Source: Hymenobacter sp. YIM 151858-1
Lineage (GTDB): Bacteria > Bacteroidota > Bacteroidia > Cytophagales > Hymenobacteraceae
Direction: 5' to 3'
Length of the DNA stretch: 64,000 nucleotides
Assembly: GCF_025979705.1 (NCBI RefSeq)
Contig: NZ_CP110136.1
Location: forward strand, 3,658,001 to 3,722,000
Position 1 is the first letter of the stretch, and each line of letters begins with the position of its first letter. Shown here piece by piece: positions 1-9,205 of this stretch. The notes below the pieces were generated by a model that was given only the letters and a program-made list of their open reading frames with translations, had not been told where the DNA came from and made no database searches. The translations under genes were made by a program, and so were the position numbers.

Positions 1-17
1 CACTCAATACAACCGCT

Positions 18-506
18 ATGAAAACCCTGCGCTTCCCCCTGTACCTGGCCCTAGGTGCCGCCACCCTGCTTACCGCCGCCTGCAAAAAGGACAAGGACAA
101 AGACGAGCCGAAGCCCAAAACCAAAACCGAGCTGCTGACCGACAAAAACTGGATGATGACGGCCCAGACGGTGAGCCCGGCCATGCGCACCAACACGGGG
201 CGCGTCATCACGGATTTGTACGCCGAAATGGACCCCTGCGACCAGGACGACCTGCTGCAGTTTGCCAAACCCGACGCCTACACCCTGAACGAAGGCGCCA
301 CCAAGTGCAACCCCAGCGGCCCGCAGTCTTACCCCGGCACGTGGTCGTTTGGCAGCAACGAAAGCACCCTTACGCTGAAACTGGGCAACCAGGACCCGAA
401 CACCTACACCGTGCAGGAAATCAGCGACAACACCATGCGCCTCACCGAAAGCGGCACTTCGGGCGGCACCTCGTACACCATCACCTACACGTTCAGCAAG
501 CGCTAA
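18..506 (+). CDS. Small lipoprotein, lipocalin-like paralog 1
   Basis: Encodes 162 residues with a lipoprotein signal peptide ending in a lipobox (LLTAAC, Cys at about residue 22) followed by a Lys/Asp-rich tether, so the mature protein should be lipid-anchored on the periplasmic side or in the outer membrane. The body has the pattern LLTDKNW near residue 40, a Cys in PCDQDDLLQF, a second Cys in ATKCNP, then WSFGS; the two Cys could form a disulfide. The pattern resembles Bacteroidota lipocalin-like lipoproteins of unknown function. Two paralogs follow at 1749 and 2380. The ATG at 18 starts a clean signal peptide. Function unknown. Confidence 0.8.
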   Translation: MKTLRFPLYLALGAATLLTAACKKDKDKDEPKPKTKTELLTDKNWMMTAQTVSPAMRTNTGRVITDLYAEMDPCDQDDLLQFAKPDAYTLNEGATKCNPSGPQSYPGTWSFGSNESTLTLKLGNQDPNTYTVQEISDNTMRLTESGTSGGTSYTITYTFSKR

Positions 507-520
507 ACACGCAGCAACGG

Positions 521-556
521 CAACGGCCGCTGCCCTAGGTGGGGCAGCGGCCGTTG
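521..556. terminator. Hairpin between convergent genes
   Basis: A 14-bp inverted repeat (521-534 and 543-556) whose loop contains CCTAGG. It lies 15 bp after the stop of the first lipoprotein gene and just beyond the stop of the oppositely oriented ypdA gene, so it could terminate both. There is no strong T-run, so the call rests on position and stem. Confidence 0.55.
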
Positions 557-579
557 CAGCTTTGGGCAGACTGCGGCAC

Positions 580-1584
580 CTAGGGCATGGGCGTAACGGA
601 CTGCAGCTGCGCGGCCAGGTGGCGGGCAATCACCTGCGCGTGGTGCCGGCCGTTCTCGATAAACCAGCGGCTGGTATTGAGGCCGCCGCACACGGTGCCG
701 GCCAGGTACACCCCGGCGCGGTTCGTCTCGAAGGTTTCGTCGTGGTAAGTGGGGGTGCAGGCGCCGTCGTTTTGGGTGCTGATACCTAGGGCCGCGAGCA
801 GGGCGTAATCGGGGCGGTAGCCGGTGAGGGCGTACACGAAGTCGGCGGGCAGGGTGCGGGGGCCTTCGGGCGTAAGCACATCCACCTCGCCGGGCCGGAT
901 GGCCCGCACCGTGGTGTGGTAGTAACAGCCGATGCGGCCTTCGGCAATGCGGTTAAGCAAATCGGGCCGCAGCCAGTACTTCACCGACTGCGATATTTCG
1001 GCGCCGCGCACCACCAAAGTGGCCTGGGCGCCCGAACGGTTGAGCGCCAACGCGGCCTTGGCTGCCGAGTTTTTAGCCCCCACCACCACTACGCGCTGGC
1101 CCGCGTGGGCGTAGGGCTCTTTGTAGTAATAGCTTACGTGCGGCAAATCGGCCCCCGGCACGCTCAGGCGGTTGGGTACGTCGAAAAAGCCCGTGGCCAC
1201 AATTACGCGGCCGGCCTGCAGCTGCCCGCGCCCGGTGTGCAGGGTAAAGTTGCCGGCTTCGCCCGCGAGGCGCAGCACGCGCTCGTAGAGGCGCAGGGTA
1301 AGGCGCTCGGCTTCGGCCACGCGGCGGTAGTAGTCGAGGGCTTCTTCGCGCAGGGGTTTGTAGTTGCCCGTCACGAAGGGGTAGCCGCCGATTTCGAGCA
1401 GCTCGGGCGTCGAGAAGAACTCCATGTTGGTAGGGTAGCCCACTACCGAGTTCACGAGGGCGCCTTTATCCACCACGCAGGTGCGCAGCCCCAGGCGCTG
1501 GGTTTCGATGGCGCAGGCCAGGCCTACCGGGCCGGCGCCCACTACCACCACGTCGAAAAGGCTATCAGCAACAGTATTTTCCAT
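580..1584 (-). CDS. ypdA: YpdA-type putative bacillithiol-disulfide reductase
   Basis: A 334-residue two-dinucleotide-binding flavoprotein. The FAD-binding motif GAGPVGLACAIE lies at residues 16-27 and the NADPH-binding motif VVVGAKNSAAKAAL near residue 165. The thioredoxin-reductase CxxC pair is absent, as in YpdA/Bdr proteins, and the C-terminal block GTVCGGLNTSRWFIENGR near residue 295 is typical of that family. YpdA reduces bacillithiol disulfide with NADPH in the cytoplasm; bacillithiol is made by some Bacteroidota as well as Firmicutes. The gene sits alone on the minus strand between lipoprotein paralogs 1 and 2. Family assignment is firm; the actual thiol substrate here is inferred. 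Confidence 0.88.
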   Translation of the reverse strand: MENTVADSLFDVVVVGAGPVGLACAIETQRLGLRTCVVDKGALVNSVVGYPTNMEFFSTPELLEIGGYPFVTGNYKPLREEALDYYRRVAEAERLTLRLYERVLRLAGEAGNFTLHTGRGQLQAGRVIVATGFFDVPNRLSVPGADLPHVSYYYKEPYAHAGQRVVVVGAKNSAAKAALALNRSGAQATLVVRGAEISQSVKYWLRPDLLNRIAEGRIGCYYHTTVRAIRPGEVDVLTPEGPRTLPADFVYALTGYRPDYALLAALGISTQNDGACTPTYHDETFETNRAGVYLAGTVCGGLNTSRWFIENGRHHAQVIARHLAAQLQSVTPMP

Positions 1585-1748
1585 AAGCGAATTGGATACA
1601 GCGGCGCGGGCAAAGATGTTCGCTGGAAGCGCCGTTTTCGCCAGCCCCAGGCCAGCCCTTTCGGGCGCAATAGTTGAGCTAACAGTGCTTTAACAGGGCT
1701 CAATAACGCTTATACTTGTAGGTATTTCCCTGGCCTCACCTGTTGCAT

Positions 1749-2222
1749 ATGAAAAAAGCTCGACTCCTTTATTACTCTACCTTGTTGGTTGCCGGCTGCA
1801 CCTTTACGGCCTGCGAAGACGATGCGGAACTGCCCAACAAAACCGACCTGCTGACCGGCAAAGACTGGAAAATGACGGCCGCTTCGGTAGCGCCCGGCAT
1901 CCCCGATGGCAACGGCGGCACCATCCGCGACGTGTACGCCCGCTACCCCTCGTGCCGCCAGGACGACCTGCTGCGCTTCGAAACGCCCAGTACGCTAAAG
2001 GAGCTGAGCGGCCCCTCGATGTGCACCGGCGACGTGGCGAGCAAAACCGGCACGTGGTCGTTCAGCAGCGACCAAAAACAGCTGTACCTCGTGCGCCAAG
2101 GCAAATCCACGACCGACGATTATTCAGTAGATGAGCTAACCAGCTCATCCATGCGGCTGAAAACCACCGAGCGCAGCAACGGCGTCGACTACACGTTTAC
2201 CTATACGTACGCCAGGCAGTAA
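1749..2222 (+). CDS. Small lipoprotein, lipocalin-like paralog 2
   Basis: Encodes 157 residues. The ATG at 1749 is preferred to an in-frame TTG two codons upstream because it begins the signal peptide directly. The signal ends in a lipobox-like TFTAC; an earlier VAGC is an alternative cleavage site. The body shares LLTGKDWKMTAA, a Cys in PSCRQDDLLRF, a second Cys in SMCTG and WSFSS with the proteins at 18 and 2380, placing it in the same lipoprotein family. A possible -7 element (TATACTTG) lies at 1711. Function unknown. Confidence 0.8.
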   Translation: MKKARLLYYSTLLVAGCTFTACEDDAELPNKTDLLTGKDWKMTAASVAPGIPDGNGGTIRDVYARYPSCRQDDLLRFETPSTLKELSGPSMCTGDVASKTGTWSFSSDQKQLYLVRQGKSTTDDYSVDELTSSSMRLKTTERSNGVDYTFTYTYARQ

Positions 2223-2240
2223 ACGCTCCTGAACTGCCAG

Positions 2241-2274
2241 CAAGCCCGGGCCACCTAGGTGGCCCGGGCTTGCT
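2241..2274. terminator. Perfect 34-bp palindrome centred on CCTAGG
   Basis: A perfect inverted repeat beginning 18 bp after the stop of lipoprotein 2, with CCTAGG exactly at the dyad. It should form a very stable GC-rich hairpin in RNA and is placed as a terminator, though the T-run after it is weak. Confidence 0.65.
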
Positions 2275-2379
2275 GTTTATGCACGGGTAATCGGGGTAAG
2301 CCAACCAGCGTTGTGTGCACTTGGCATTAATGTTGAGCTGACTTTAAGCCAATCCAACCACCTAGAACACTTATTCCCG

Positions 2380-2841
2380 ATGAAGAATTCACCCCTGTTT
2401 GGCGCTTTGGCAATAGCACTGACACTTGGCGCCTGCAAAAAAGACGACGAGAAACCCAAGTCGAAAACCGAGTTGCTGACGGCGAAGAACTGGCGTATCA
2501 CGGAAGACAAACGCACCACCGCCACCAGCACGCAATCGACCACGACCGATGCTTACGCCTCGTACCAGGAGTGCATGAAGGACGACTTTGTGAAGTACAA
2601 TACCAACAAGCAGGTGGAGTTTAACAAAGGCACCACAAAGTGCTCGGCCACCGAAGCGCAAAGCCAAACCAACAATTGGGATTTCACTGCCGACGAAACC
2701 AAGCTGATTCTGTCGGCTTCGTCGGGCTTTTCGGTAACCTACGATATCGTAGAGCTTAACGCTTCTGCCATGAAGCTAAAGGTCACCAACACTTCGCAAG
2801 GCACTACCAGCACGCAGGAGGTAACGTTTGCTGCTTTCTAG
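2380..2841 (+). CDS. Small lipoprotein, lipocalin-like paralog 3
   Basis: Encodes 153 residues from the ATG at 2380. The longest open frame begins at a TTG at 2311, but only the Met at 2380 starts a signal peptide, with lipobox LTLGAC and a Lys/Asp-rich tether. It shares LLTAKNW, a Cys in EECMKDDF-like context (ECMKDDFVKY), a second Cys in TTKCSAT and NWDFTAD with paralogs 1 and 2. It is the most divergent of the three and richer in Thr and Ser. Likely a surface or periplasmic lipoprotein of unknown function. Confidence 0.8.
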   Translation: MKNSPLFGALAIALTLGACKKDDEKPKSKTELLTAKNWRITEDKRTTATSTQSTTTDAYASYQECMKDDFVKYNTNKQVEFNKGTTKCSATEAQSQTNNWDFTADETKLILSASSGFSVTYDIVELNASAMKLKVTNTSQGTTSTQEVTFAAF

Positions 2842-2861
2842 CTTGCGGTGGCCGCCTAACT

Positions 2862-2898
2862 AAACCGCCCCGCCTGGCCAAGCCAGGCGGGGCGGTTT
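2862..2898. terminator. Bidirectional terminator, lipoprotein 3 / polA
   Basis: A perfect 17-bp stem (2862-2878 with 2882-2898) and a 3-nt loop. The ends of the stem are AAA and TTT, giving short U-tracts in both directions. It sits between the convergent lipoprotein 3 and polA genes. Confidence 0.85.
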
Positions 2899-2925
2899 GC
2901 GTTGCGCCAAGCACCTAGGGCGCTG

Positions 2926-5799
2926 CTAATGCGCCTGCAGCCAGTTGGTGCCGGTGCCGATTTCTACCTCCAGGGGTACTTGCATGGGCAAGGCATCCAC
3001 CATCAGGCGCTTGATGTGGGGCTGAATGAACTCTACTTCCTCCTTGGGCGCGTCGAACACCAATTCGTCGTGCACCTGCAGAATCATGCGCGTGGCCAGC
3101 TTTTCCTGCTGAATCCAGTCGTGTATGTGGATCATGGCCACCTTAATGATGTCGGCCGCGGTGCCCTGAATCGGCGCGTTGATGGCATTGCGCTCGGTGT
3201 ATCCGCGCAGCGTGGCGTTGCGCGAGTTGATGTCGCGCAGGTAGCGGCGCCGACCTAGGAGCGTTTCGGCGTACTCCAGGTCGCGGGCCTTCTGAATGCT
3301 GGCATCCATGTACTGCTTCACGGCCGGAAACTCCTCGAAGTAGGCTTCAATGAGGTCTTGTGCCTCCTTGCGCGGAATGCTCAGGCGCTGCGCCAAACCA
3401 AAGGCCGAAATGCCGTAGATGATGCCGAAGTTGGCCGTTTTGGCCTTGCGGCGCATATCCGAGTCAACCTGATCAAGCGAAACCTTGAAGATTTTGCTCG
3501 CGGTGCTGGTGTGGATGTCGATGCCCTGGCGGAACGACTCGATCATGGTCGGATCTTGCGAGAACGAAGCCATGATGCGCAGCTCAATCTGCGAGTAATC
3601 GGCCGCTACCAGCAGGTGGTCGGCGTCGCGCGGCACGAAAGCCCGGCGGATTTCGCGGCCTTTCTCCGTCCGAATCGGGATGTTCTGCAGGTTGGGGTTG
3701 GTGCTGCTTAGGCGCCCCGTAGCCGTTACGGCCTGGTTGAACGAGGTATGAATGCGGCCGTCCATTTCGCACACCAGCTGCGGCAGCGCATCCACGTAGG
3801 TGCTCTTGAGCTTGGTAAGCTGGCGGTGCTCCAGAATAAGCGCCGCAATGGGGTGGTCGGCGGCCAGCACGCTCAAAATTTCCTCGCCGGTGGCGTATTG
3901 GCCCGTTTTGGTTTTCTTGGGTTTGCCGCCGATCTGCAGCTTATCGAACAGCACCTCGCCCAGCTGCTTGGGCGAGCCTATGTTGAACGGTTCGCCGGCC
4001 ACCTTGAAGATTTGGTCCTCTACCTCTTTCACGTAGCCTTGCAGCTGCACCGAGTAGTCGGCCAGCGCCGATGAGTCGATTCGAACGCCTTCGTACTCCA
4101 CCGCGGCCAGCACGCGCGCCAGCGGGTTCTCCACGTCGGTGAGCAGGGGCAGCAGGCCTTGCTCGCGCAGCTTGGGCTCGAACACGTGCTTAAGCTGCAG
4201 GGTCACGTCGGCGTCTTCGCAGGCGTAATCCTTTACCTGAGCCGGCGGCACATCGGCCATGGTTTTCTGGTTTTTGCCCTTCGGGCCGATAAGCTCCAGA
4301 ATGCTGATGGGCGCGTAGTGCAGGTAGGTTTCGGCCAGCACATCCATGCCGTGGCGCATGTCGGGCTCCAGCAGGTAGTGGGCCAGCATGGTGTCGAACA
4401 GCGGCCCTTTCACCTCGGCGTGGTAGTGCTTGAGGATGAGCAGATCATACTTGATGTTCTGGCCGATCTTGGTGATGCTTTCGGCCTCGAAGAAGGGGCG
4501 GAACTCGTCCACGATCTGCTGCGCCGCGTCGTGGTCATCGGGCGGCACGGGCACGTAGTAGGCTTCGCCCTCGCGCCAGCAAAACGACAAGCCCACCAAC
4601 CGGGCCGTCATGGTGTCGAGGCCGGTGGTTTCGGTGTCAAAGCTGACTTCCTTCTGCTTCAGCAGAAACTGCAGCAGGCTGCGGCGGGCGCCGGGCGTAT
4701 CGACGAGGTGGTAGGAGTGGGCCACGTCGTCGATGGAGCGGCGGGCGCCGGAGTGTACGGGCTCGTCGAGCTCTATTTCGTCGATGTCGGCGCCTTCGGC
4801 CACGCGCTTCAGCACCTCGTCGCTGGGGCCGTCGAACAAGCCGGGGGCGGCTGCTACCCTAGGTCGGCGGGCGCCGCGGGTGCCACCGGTGGTTACGCCG
4901 CCCGCGCCCGAGCCGGCGTTGCTGAGAATACGGGCGGCCAACTGGCGGAATTCCAGCTCATCAAACAACGACGACAAGGCCTGCTCGTCGGGGCGCTCCA
5001 CCACCAACGCGTCGGGGTCGAAGTCGATGGGCACGGAGGTGTGAATGGTGGCCAGCTCTTTCGACATGAGGCCCTGCTGCGCGTAGGTCTCCACGTTTTC
5101 GCGCTGCTTGCCTTTCAGCTTGTCGGTGTTGGCAATCAGGTTTTCGACCGAGCCAAACTGCTGCACCAGGGCACGCGCCGTTTTCTCGCCGATGCCCGGA
5201 ATGCCGGGGATGTTATCCGAGGCGTCACCCATCAAACCCAGGATGTCGATAACCTGCTCCACACGCTCCACGCCGAACTTCTCCTGCACGCGGGCTATGT
5301 CGTACACCTCGGCCGCGTTGCCCATAAAGGCGGGGCGGTACTGCTTGATGTGCTCCGTAACGAGCTGGCAGTAGTCTTTGTCGGGCGTCATCATAAACAC
5401 CTCAAAGCCCTGCTTTTCAGCCTGCTGGGCCAGGGTACCAATCACGTCGTCGGCCTCGTAGCCATCCATGATGAGGATGGGAATGCGGAAGGCCTGAATG
5501 ATTTGCTTGATGTAGGGAATGGCCACGCCAATGTCTTCGGGCATGGCCTGGCGGTGGGCCTTGTAGTCGGCAAACGACTCGTGGCGGAAGGTTTTCTTGG
5601 CCGCATCGAAGGCCACGCCGATGTGGGTGGGCTTCTCCTTCTGCAGCACCTCCACCAGCGTGTTGGTAAAACCCAGGATGGCGCCGGTGTTCAGGCCCTT
5701 GGAGTTGATGCGCGGGTTTTTGCTGAACGCGAAGTGCGAGCGGTAAATGAGCGCAAAGGCGTCGAGCAGGAAGAGTTTCTTGGGAGCGGCGTCGGTCAT
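2926..5799 (-). CDS. polA: DNA polymerase I
   Basis: Encodes 957 residues; the ATG at 5799 is chosen over an upstream TTG at 5826. The N-terminal 5' nuclease (FEN) domain covers about residues 1-290, with the helix-hairpin-helix GIPGIGEKTA. A Gly/Arg-rich linker of about 70 residues follows. The 3'-5' exonuclease retains its acidic residues (FDTETTGLD, IGQNIKYD, YACEDAD), so proofreading should be active. The family A polymerase domain shows motif A (VAADYSQIELR), motif B (RRKAKTANFGIIYG) and motif C (QVHDELVFD). It acts in Okazaki fragment maturation and repair. Length matches the Bacteroidota family. Confidence 0.97.
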   Translation of the reverse strand: MTDAAPKKLFLLDAFALIYRSHFAFSKNPRINSKGLNTGAILGFTNTLVEVLQKEKPTHIGVAFDAAKKTFRHESFADYKAHRQAMPEDIGVAIPYIKQIIQAFRIPILIMDGYEADDVIGTLAQQAEKQGFEVFMMTPDKDYCQLVTEHIKQYRPAFMGNAAEVYDIARVQEKFGVERVEQVIDILGLMGDASDNIPGIPGIGEKTARALVQQFGSVENLIANTDKLKGKQRENVETYAQQGLMSKELATIHTSVPIDFDPDALVVERPDEQALSSLFDELEFRQLAARILSNAGSGAGGVTTGGTRGARRPRVAAAPGLFDGPSDEVLKRVAEGADIDEIELDEPVHSGARRSIDDVAHSYHLVDTPGARRSLLQFLLKQKEVSFDTETTGLDTMTARLVGLSFCWREGEAYYVPVPPDDHDAAQQIVDEFRPFFEAESITKIGQNIKYDLLILKHYHAEVKGPLFDTMLAHYLLEPDMRHGMDVLAETYLHYAPISILELIGPKGKNQKTMADVPPAQVKDYACEDADVTLQLKHVFEPKLREQGLLPLLTDVENPLARVLAAVEYEGVRIDSSALADYSVQLQGYVKEVEDQIFKVAGEPFNIGSPKQLGEVLFDKLQIGGKPKKTKTGQYATGEEILSVLAADHPIAALILEHRQLTKLKSTYVDALPQLVCEMDGRIHTSFNQAVTATGRLSSTNPNLQNIPIRTEKGREIRRAFVPRDADHLLVAADYSQIELRIMASFSQDPTMIESFRQGIDIHTSTASKIFKVSLDQVDSDMRRKAKTANFGIIYGISAFGLAQRLSIPRKEAQDLIEAYFEEFPAVKQYMDASIQKARDLEYAETLLGRRRYLRDINSRNATLRGYTERNAINAPIQGTAADIIKVAMIHIHDWIQQEKLATRMILQVHDELVFDAPKEEVEFIQPHIKRLMVDALPMQVPLEVEIGTGTNWLQAH

Positions 5800-5898
5800 A
5801 GGGGCGAAAGTAGGGCGCAAAATCAATCCGCCGTGCCGGCGGGCTGGCGTACGGGGCTAAATTGCCCGGCCAATACGCACGCCTTATCCGCTGGTACG

Positions 5899-8373
5899 AT
5901 GAAACAACTACTACGCAGCTTAGCTATACTATGGATGCTTGCGGCGCTGCCGGTGCTGCCGAGCCGGGCGCAACCGGGTGGGGCCGGCTTTCGGGCCGAT
6001 GTGGAAAAATACGCCGTGCTGCACACCGTAGTCGTGCAGCCCGACGGCGGCTACGTGGTGGTGGGCCGGCAGCTGGCCGTGGGCGCGGAGTTTACGGGCC
6101 ACTTGGCCCGCTTTCGGGCCGATGGCAGCCTCGATACCGAATTTCAGCGCCGCCTGGGCGTCGTCGACCTAGGGAACGTTTACAGCCTCGGGGCATCGGT
6201 GCTGGCTTACCCCGATGGCCGGCTGTTGCTGGCCAACTCCGACGGGCCGACGCAGATTACCGGCCCGCGCGGCACGCGCACCGGCTGGCTGATCCGGCTG
6301 TTGGCTAACGGGCGCGTCGACTCGTCGTTTGCGGCGCCCAACCTCGAGCTGAGCGTGCAGGCCATGGCCCTGCAGCCCGATGGCAAACTGGTGGTGGGCG
6401 GCCGTTCGGCGCTGGGGCTGCCCATGGTGCAGCGTCTGCTGCCCAACGGCGCCCTGGATGCCGGTTTCCAGACGGCGCTGCGCGCCAACCGGATAATGGT
6501 GGATGTGGTAACCACCCTGGCCGTGCAGCCCGACGGCAAGATTGTGGCCGGTGGCAGCTTTCTAACGCCGGCTAGTGGGCTGGTGCGGCTGTTGCCTTCC
6601 GGCGCCACCGACCCTGCCTTCGACGCGGCCGCCACCAAAACGGCTAATATCCAGGAAATTCAACTGACGCCCGCCGGCCAGCTGTTGGTGGCGGGCCCCG
6701 GCACCACCACGCTGCACGGGCAGATGCGCGGCCTGCATCGCCTTGCGCCCGATGGCAAGCCCGACCCCGCGTTTCAGGCCCCTGCGGGCTACGATTTTGT
6801 AACCAACGGCATTGGCCGGCTCGTGCTGCAACTGCCCGCGGACGAGCTGCTGGTGTTTCCGTACAATCACGCCACCGTGCCGGCGCAGCGCCTGCTCGCC
6901 AACGGGCAGCCTGCGCCAGGCTTTGCAGCCGATGCGCGCTGGCCCCTGCGCGTGGCCAGCGCGGCGCTCGATGCCAACGGCCATGCGCTGCTCGTTGGCA
7001 CCTACCGTCACAGCGCCGGGCCGCAGGGTACCCTGCTGCGCATGCGCCCCGATGGCAGACTCGACTCGGATTTTCATCCGCAGCTTTGCGAGCCGGGTAC
7101 CGTGCTCAACCTGCAGCCCCACAACGGCGGGGTAGTGCTGGTGGGCAGCTTCGATAAGGTGCAAAACCAACGGGCCGCCGGCGTGGCGCGGCTGCTGGCT
7201 ACTGGCCTGCTCGACACCGCTTTTGCCCGGCGCTTGCCGCCCTTGAGTGGCAGCCCCGATCAGCTGGCCGTGCAGCCCGGGGGGCGCCTGGTGGTGGGGG
7301 GGCTGCTGCAAACCTGGAACCCGCCCACGCGCTACGGCATCGTGGCGCTGCAGCCCGATGGTAGCCTGGATTTGGCCTTCCGGGCCGGGCTCAATCTGGC
7401 CATGCTGCACTCGCTGGCCGCGCAGCCCGATGGCAAACTGCTGATAGCGGGCCAGGCCGCGCGCCTGTACGCAGGGCGCGAGGTGGCGCGGCTGTGGCCC
7501 GACGGCTCCTGGGACAACACGTTCGCGATTTCGGCCACGGCCAGCGACTGGCTGGGCTCCACCACGCGGCTGTGCCTGCAGCCCGACGGCAAACTGCTGG
7601 CGGCCGGCCGACGGTTGTTGCGCCTGCTGCCCACCGGGCAGCTCGACGTCGGCTTTAGTACGCCCACGCTGGATGCGTACCCGGCCCTGCTGGCGCGCGA
7701 TATGGTGGTGCAGCCCGATGGCCGCATCCTGATTTGCGGGCAGGTGCCCGACGGGTTCAATCAGCGCGGCAACCTGGTGCGCCTGCTTCCCTCCGGCGCC
7801 CACGACTACACCCTGACCGAACGCTCCCGCGCCGACCACTTCGACGCGCGCACCGTGCTGCCGTTGCCCAATCAAAAACTGTTGCTGGGCGGCTACTGGG
7901 GCAACAACAGCGGCCTCGGGGGCGCCTACCTGGGGCTATACCCGCTAGCCGCCGATGGGCAGTACGACAGCGACTTTGAGCTACCCGAAGGCAGCGGCGC
8001 GGTGCTGAAGATGCTGCTGCGGCCCGAAGGCCACCTGTACCTAGGGGGTAATTTTTTAACGGCGCCCTTGCTACAGCAAAGCCTAGTTCGGGTGGACGGG
8101 CCGGTTACCGTGACCTCGGGAAAGCAGCCAGTTGAGGACGGCCTCCACGTGTACCCCAACCCGGCCCGGCAAACACTAACGGTTCGGTGGCCCAGTGCCC
8201 TCCGGCCCCAACAGGTGCAGCTGCTCGATATGGCCGGGCGGCAAGTAGCCACGCTGCGGCCCGGCGGCGGCACCAGCACCAGCCTAGCTGTGCATCAGCT
8301 TCGCCCCGGCCTCTATTTGCTGCGCCTGGAACTGGTCGATGCCGTGCTGACGCGCCGTGTAGAAGTGCAGTAA
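5899..8373 (+). CDS. Delta-60 repeat protein with T9SS sorting domain
   Basis: Encodes 824 residues. The open frame extends upstream antisense to polA, but the ATG at 5899 begins a clear signal peptide ending near SRAQ. Most of the protein is a tandem array of delta-60 repeats, each with a core like LQPDGKLLVGG followed by RLLPNG and LD.F, a predicted extracellular beta-propeller-like fold. The last 75 residues form a type A T9SS C-terminal sorting domain (VYPNPARQTLTV, LLDMAGRQV, LRPGLYLLRL), so the protein should be exported by the T9SS encoded at 51-64 kb and attached to or released from the surface. Function of the repeats is unknown. Confidence 0.93.
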   Translation: MKQLLRSLAILWMLAALPVLPSRAQPGGAGFRADVEKYAVLHTVVVQPDGGYVVVGRQLAVGAEFTGHLARFRADGSLDTEFQRRLGVVDLGNVYSLGASVLAYPDGRLLLANSDGPTQITGPRGTRTGWLIRLLANGRVDSSFAAPNLELSVQAMALQPDGKLVVGGRSALGLPMVQRLLPNGALDAGFQTALRANRIMVDVVTTLAVQPDGKIVAGGSFLTPASGLVRLLPSGATDPAFDAAATKTANIQEIQLTPAGQLLVAGPGTTTLHGQMRGLHRLAPDGKPDPAFQAPAGYDFVTNGIGRLVLQLPADELLVFPYNHATVPAQRLLANGQPAPGFAADARWPLRVASAALDANGHALLVGTYRHSAGPQGTLLRMRPDGRLDSDFHPQLCEPGTVLNLQPHNGGVVLVGSFDKVQNQRAAGVARLLATGLLDTAFARRLPPLSGSPDQLAVQPGGRLVVGGLLQTWNPPTRYGIVALQPDGSLDLAFRAGLNLAMLHSLAAQPDGKLLIAGQAARLYAGREVARLWPDGSWDNTFAISATASDWLGSTTRLCLQPDGKLLAAGRRLLRLLPTGQLDVGFSTPTLDAYPALLARDMVVQPDGRILICGQVPDGFNQRGNLVRLLPSGAHDYTLTERSRADHFDARTVLPLPNQKLLLGGYWGNNSGLGGAYLGLYPLAADGQYDSDFELPEGSGAVLKMLLRPEGHLYLGGNFLTAPLLQQSLVRVDGPVTVTSGKQPVEDGLHVYPNPARQTLTVRWPSALRPQQVQLLDMAGRQVATLRPGGGTSTSLAVHQLRPGLYLLRLELVDAVLTRRVEVQ

Positions 8374-8525
8374 CTTGGTCCGGCGCTCACTCCTAATGCC
8401 CTAAGGGCTGGCAGTAAGAGAGTTTACCAAAACCGTAATTCGCCTAGGTGGTAACCCGGTTTACCAGACCGGGGCAGCAGTTAAACATCAACGCGCAACT
8501 GGCCAGCCACGTAAGCTAAAGCCTT

Positions 8526-9158
8526 ATGCGCTACGTTTCTCTCGACCTCGAAACCACCGGCGGCGACCCGCAACGGCACCAGATTCTGGAATTGGCCGCG
8601 GTTATCGAAGACACCAAGCGCCTGCGGCCGCTGCCGGAGCTGCCCACCTTCAGGCGGGCGGTGCGCCACCCCGAGTATGTAGGCACGGCCGGCGCGCTGG
8701 CACTGAATGCCAGGTTGTTGGAAGAGCTGGCACGCAAGGGGCCCAATGCCGAAGTGTGCACCCCCGACGAACTGGTTTCGCAGCTGCAGAGCTTTCTGCT
8801 GGAGCACGGCTTTCGGCCCGAAGAAAGCGGCCGCGTGGTGGTTACGCTGGCCGGCAAAAACGTGGCCTCCTTCGATTTGCCCTTCCTGAAGCAACTGCCC
8901 GGTTGGGGCCAGCTGGTGCGCGCCGAGCCCGCCACCCTCGACCCGGCCGCCTTTTACCTGAACTGGCGCAAGGATACCCGCCTGCCCACCATGAGCATCT
9001 GCAAGGCCCGCGCCCGGTTCGACGACCACACCGTGGCCCACGAAGCCGTGGCCGATGCCCTCGACGTGATTCAGCTGCTGCGGCCGTTTTACGAGCTGCC
9101 CGTGTACAAGCAAGTAGGCGAGGAGCCCGCCGAAGCGCCCCGCGCCGCCGAAGAGTAG
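8526..9158 (+). CDS. DEDDh-family 3'-5' exonuclease
   Basis: Encodes 210 residues of the RNase T / DnaQ-like fold. Motif I is SLDLETTGGD (residues 5-14, catalytic D and E), motif II is NVASFDLPFL (near residue 117) and motif III is HEAVADALD (near residue 173), the HxAxxD form of the DEDDh class. No helicase or polymerase domain is attached, so it is a stand-alone nuclease acting on DNA or RNA 3' ends in the cytoplasm. The short C-terminal tail is Ala/Glu-rich. The substrate cannot be read from sequence. Confidence 0.85.
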   Translation: MRYVSLDLETTGGDPQRHQILELAAVIEDTKRLRPLPELPTFRRAVRHPEYVGTAGALALNARLLEELARKGPNAEVCTPDELVSQLQSFLLEHGFRPEESGRVVVTLAGKNVASFDLPFLKQLPGWGQLVRAEPATLDPAAFYLNWRKDTRLPTMSICKARARFDDHTVAHEAVADALDVIQLLRPFYELPVYKQVGEEPAEAPRAAEE

Positions 9159-9205
9159 CCCTAGGTGATGCGAAGGCGCGCCCGCGCGAGGAGCTACCTT
9201 GCAGC

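Noticed and set aside
4159-5898. Upstream part of the 1404-residue open frame before the delta-60 repeat gene
   Set aside because: It is antisense to polA with no recognisable sequence; the signal peptide begins at 5899.
6562-7875. 437-residue minus-strand frame inside the delta-60 repeat gene
   Set aside because: Low-complexity antisense frame of a GC-rich repeat gene; the plus strand has a coherent protein.
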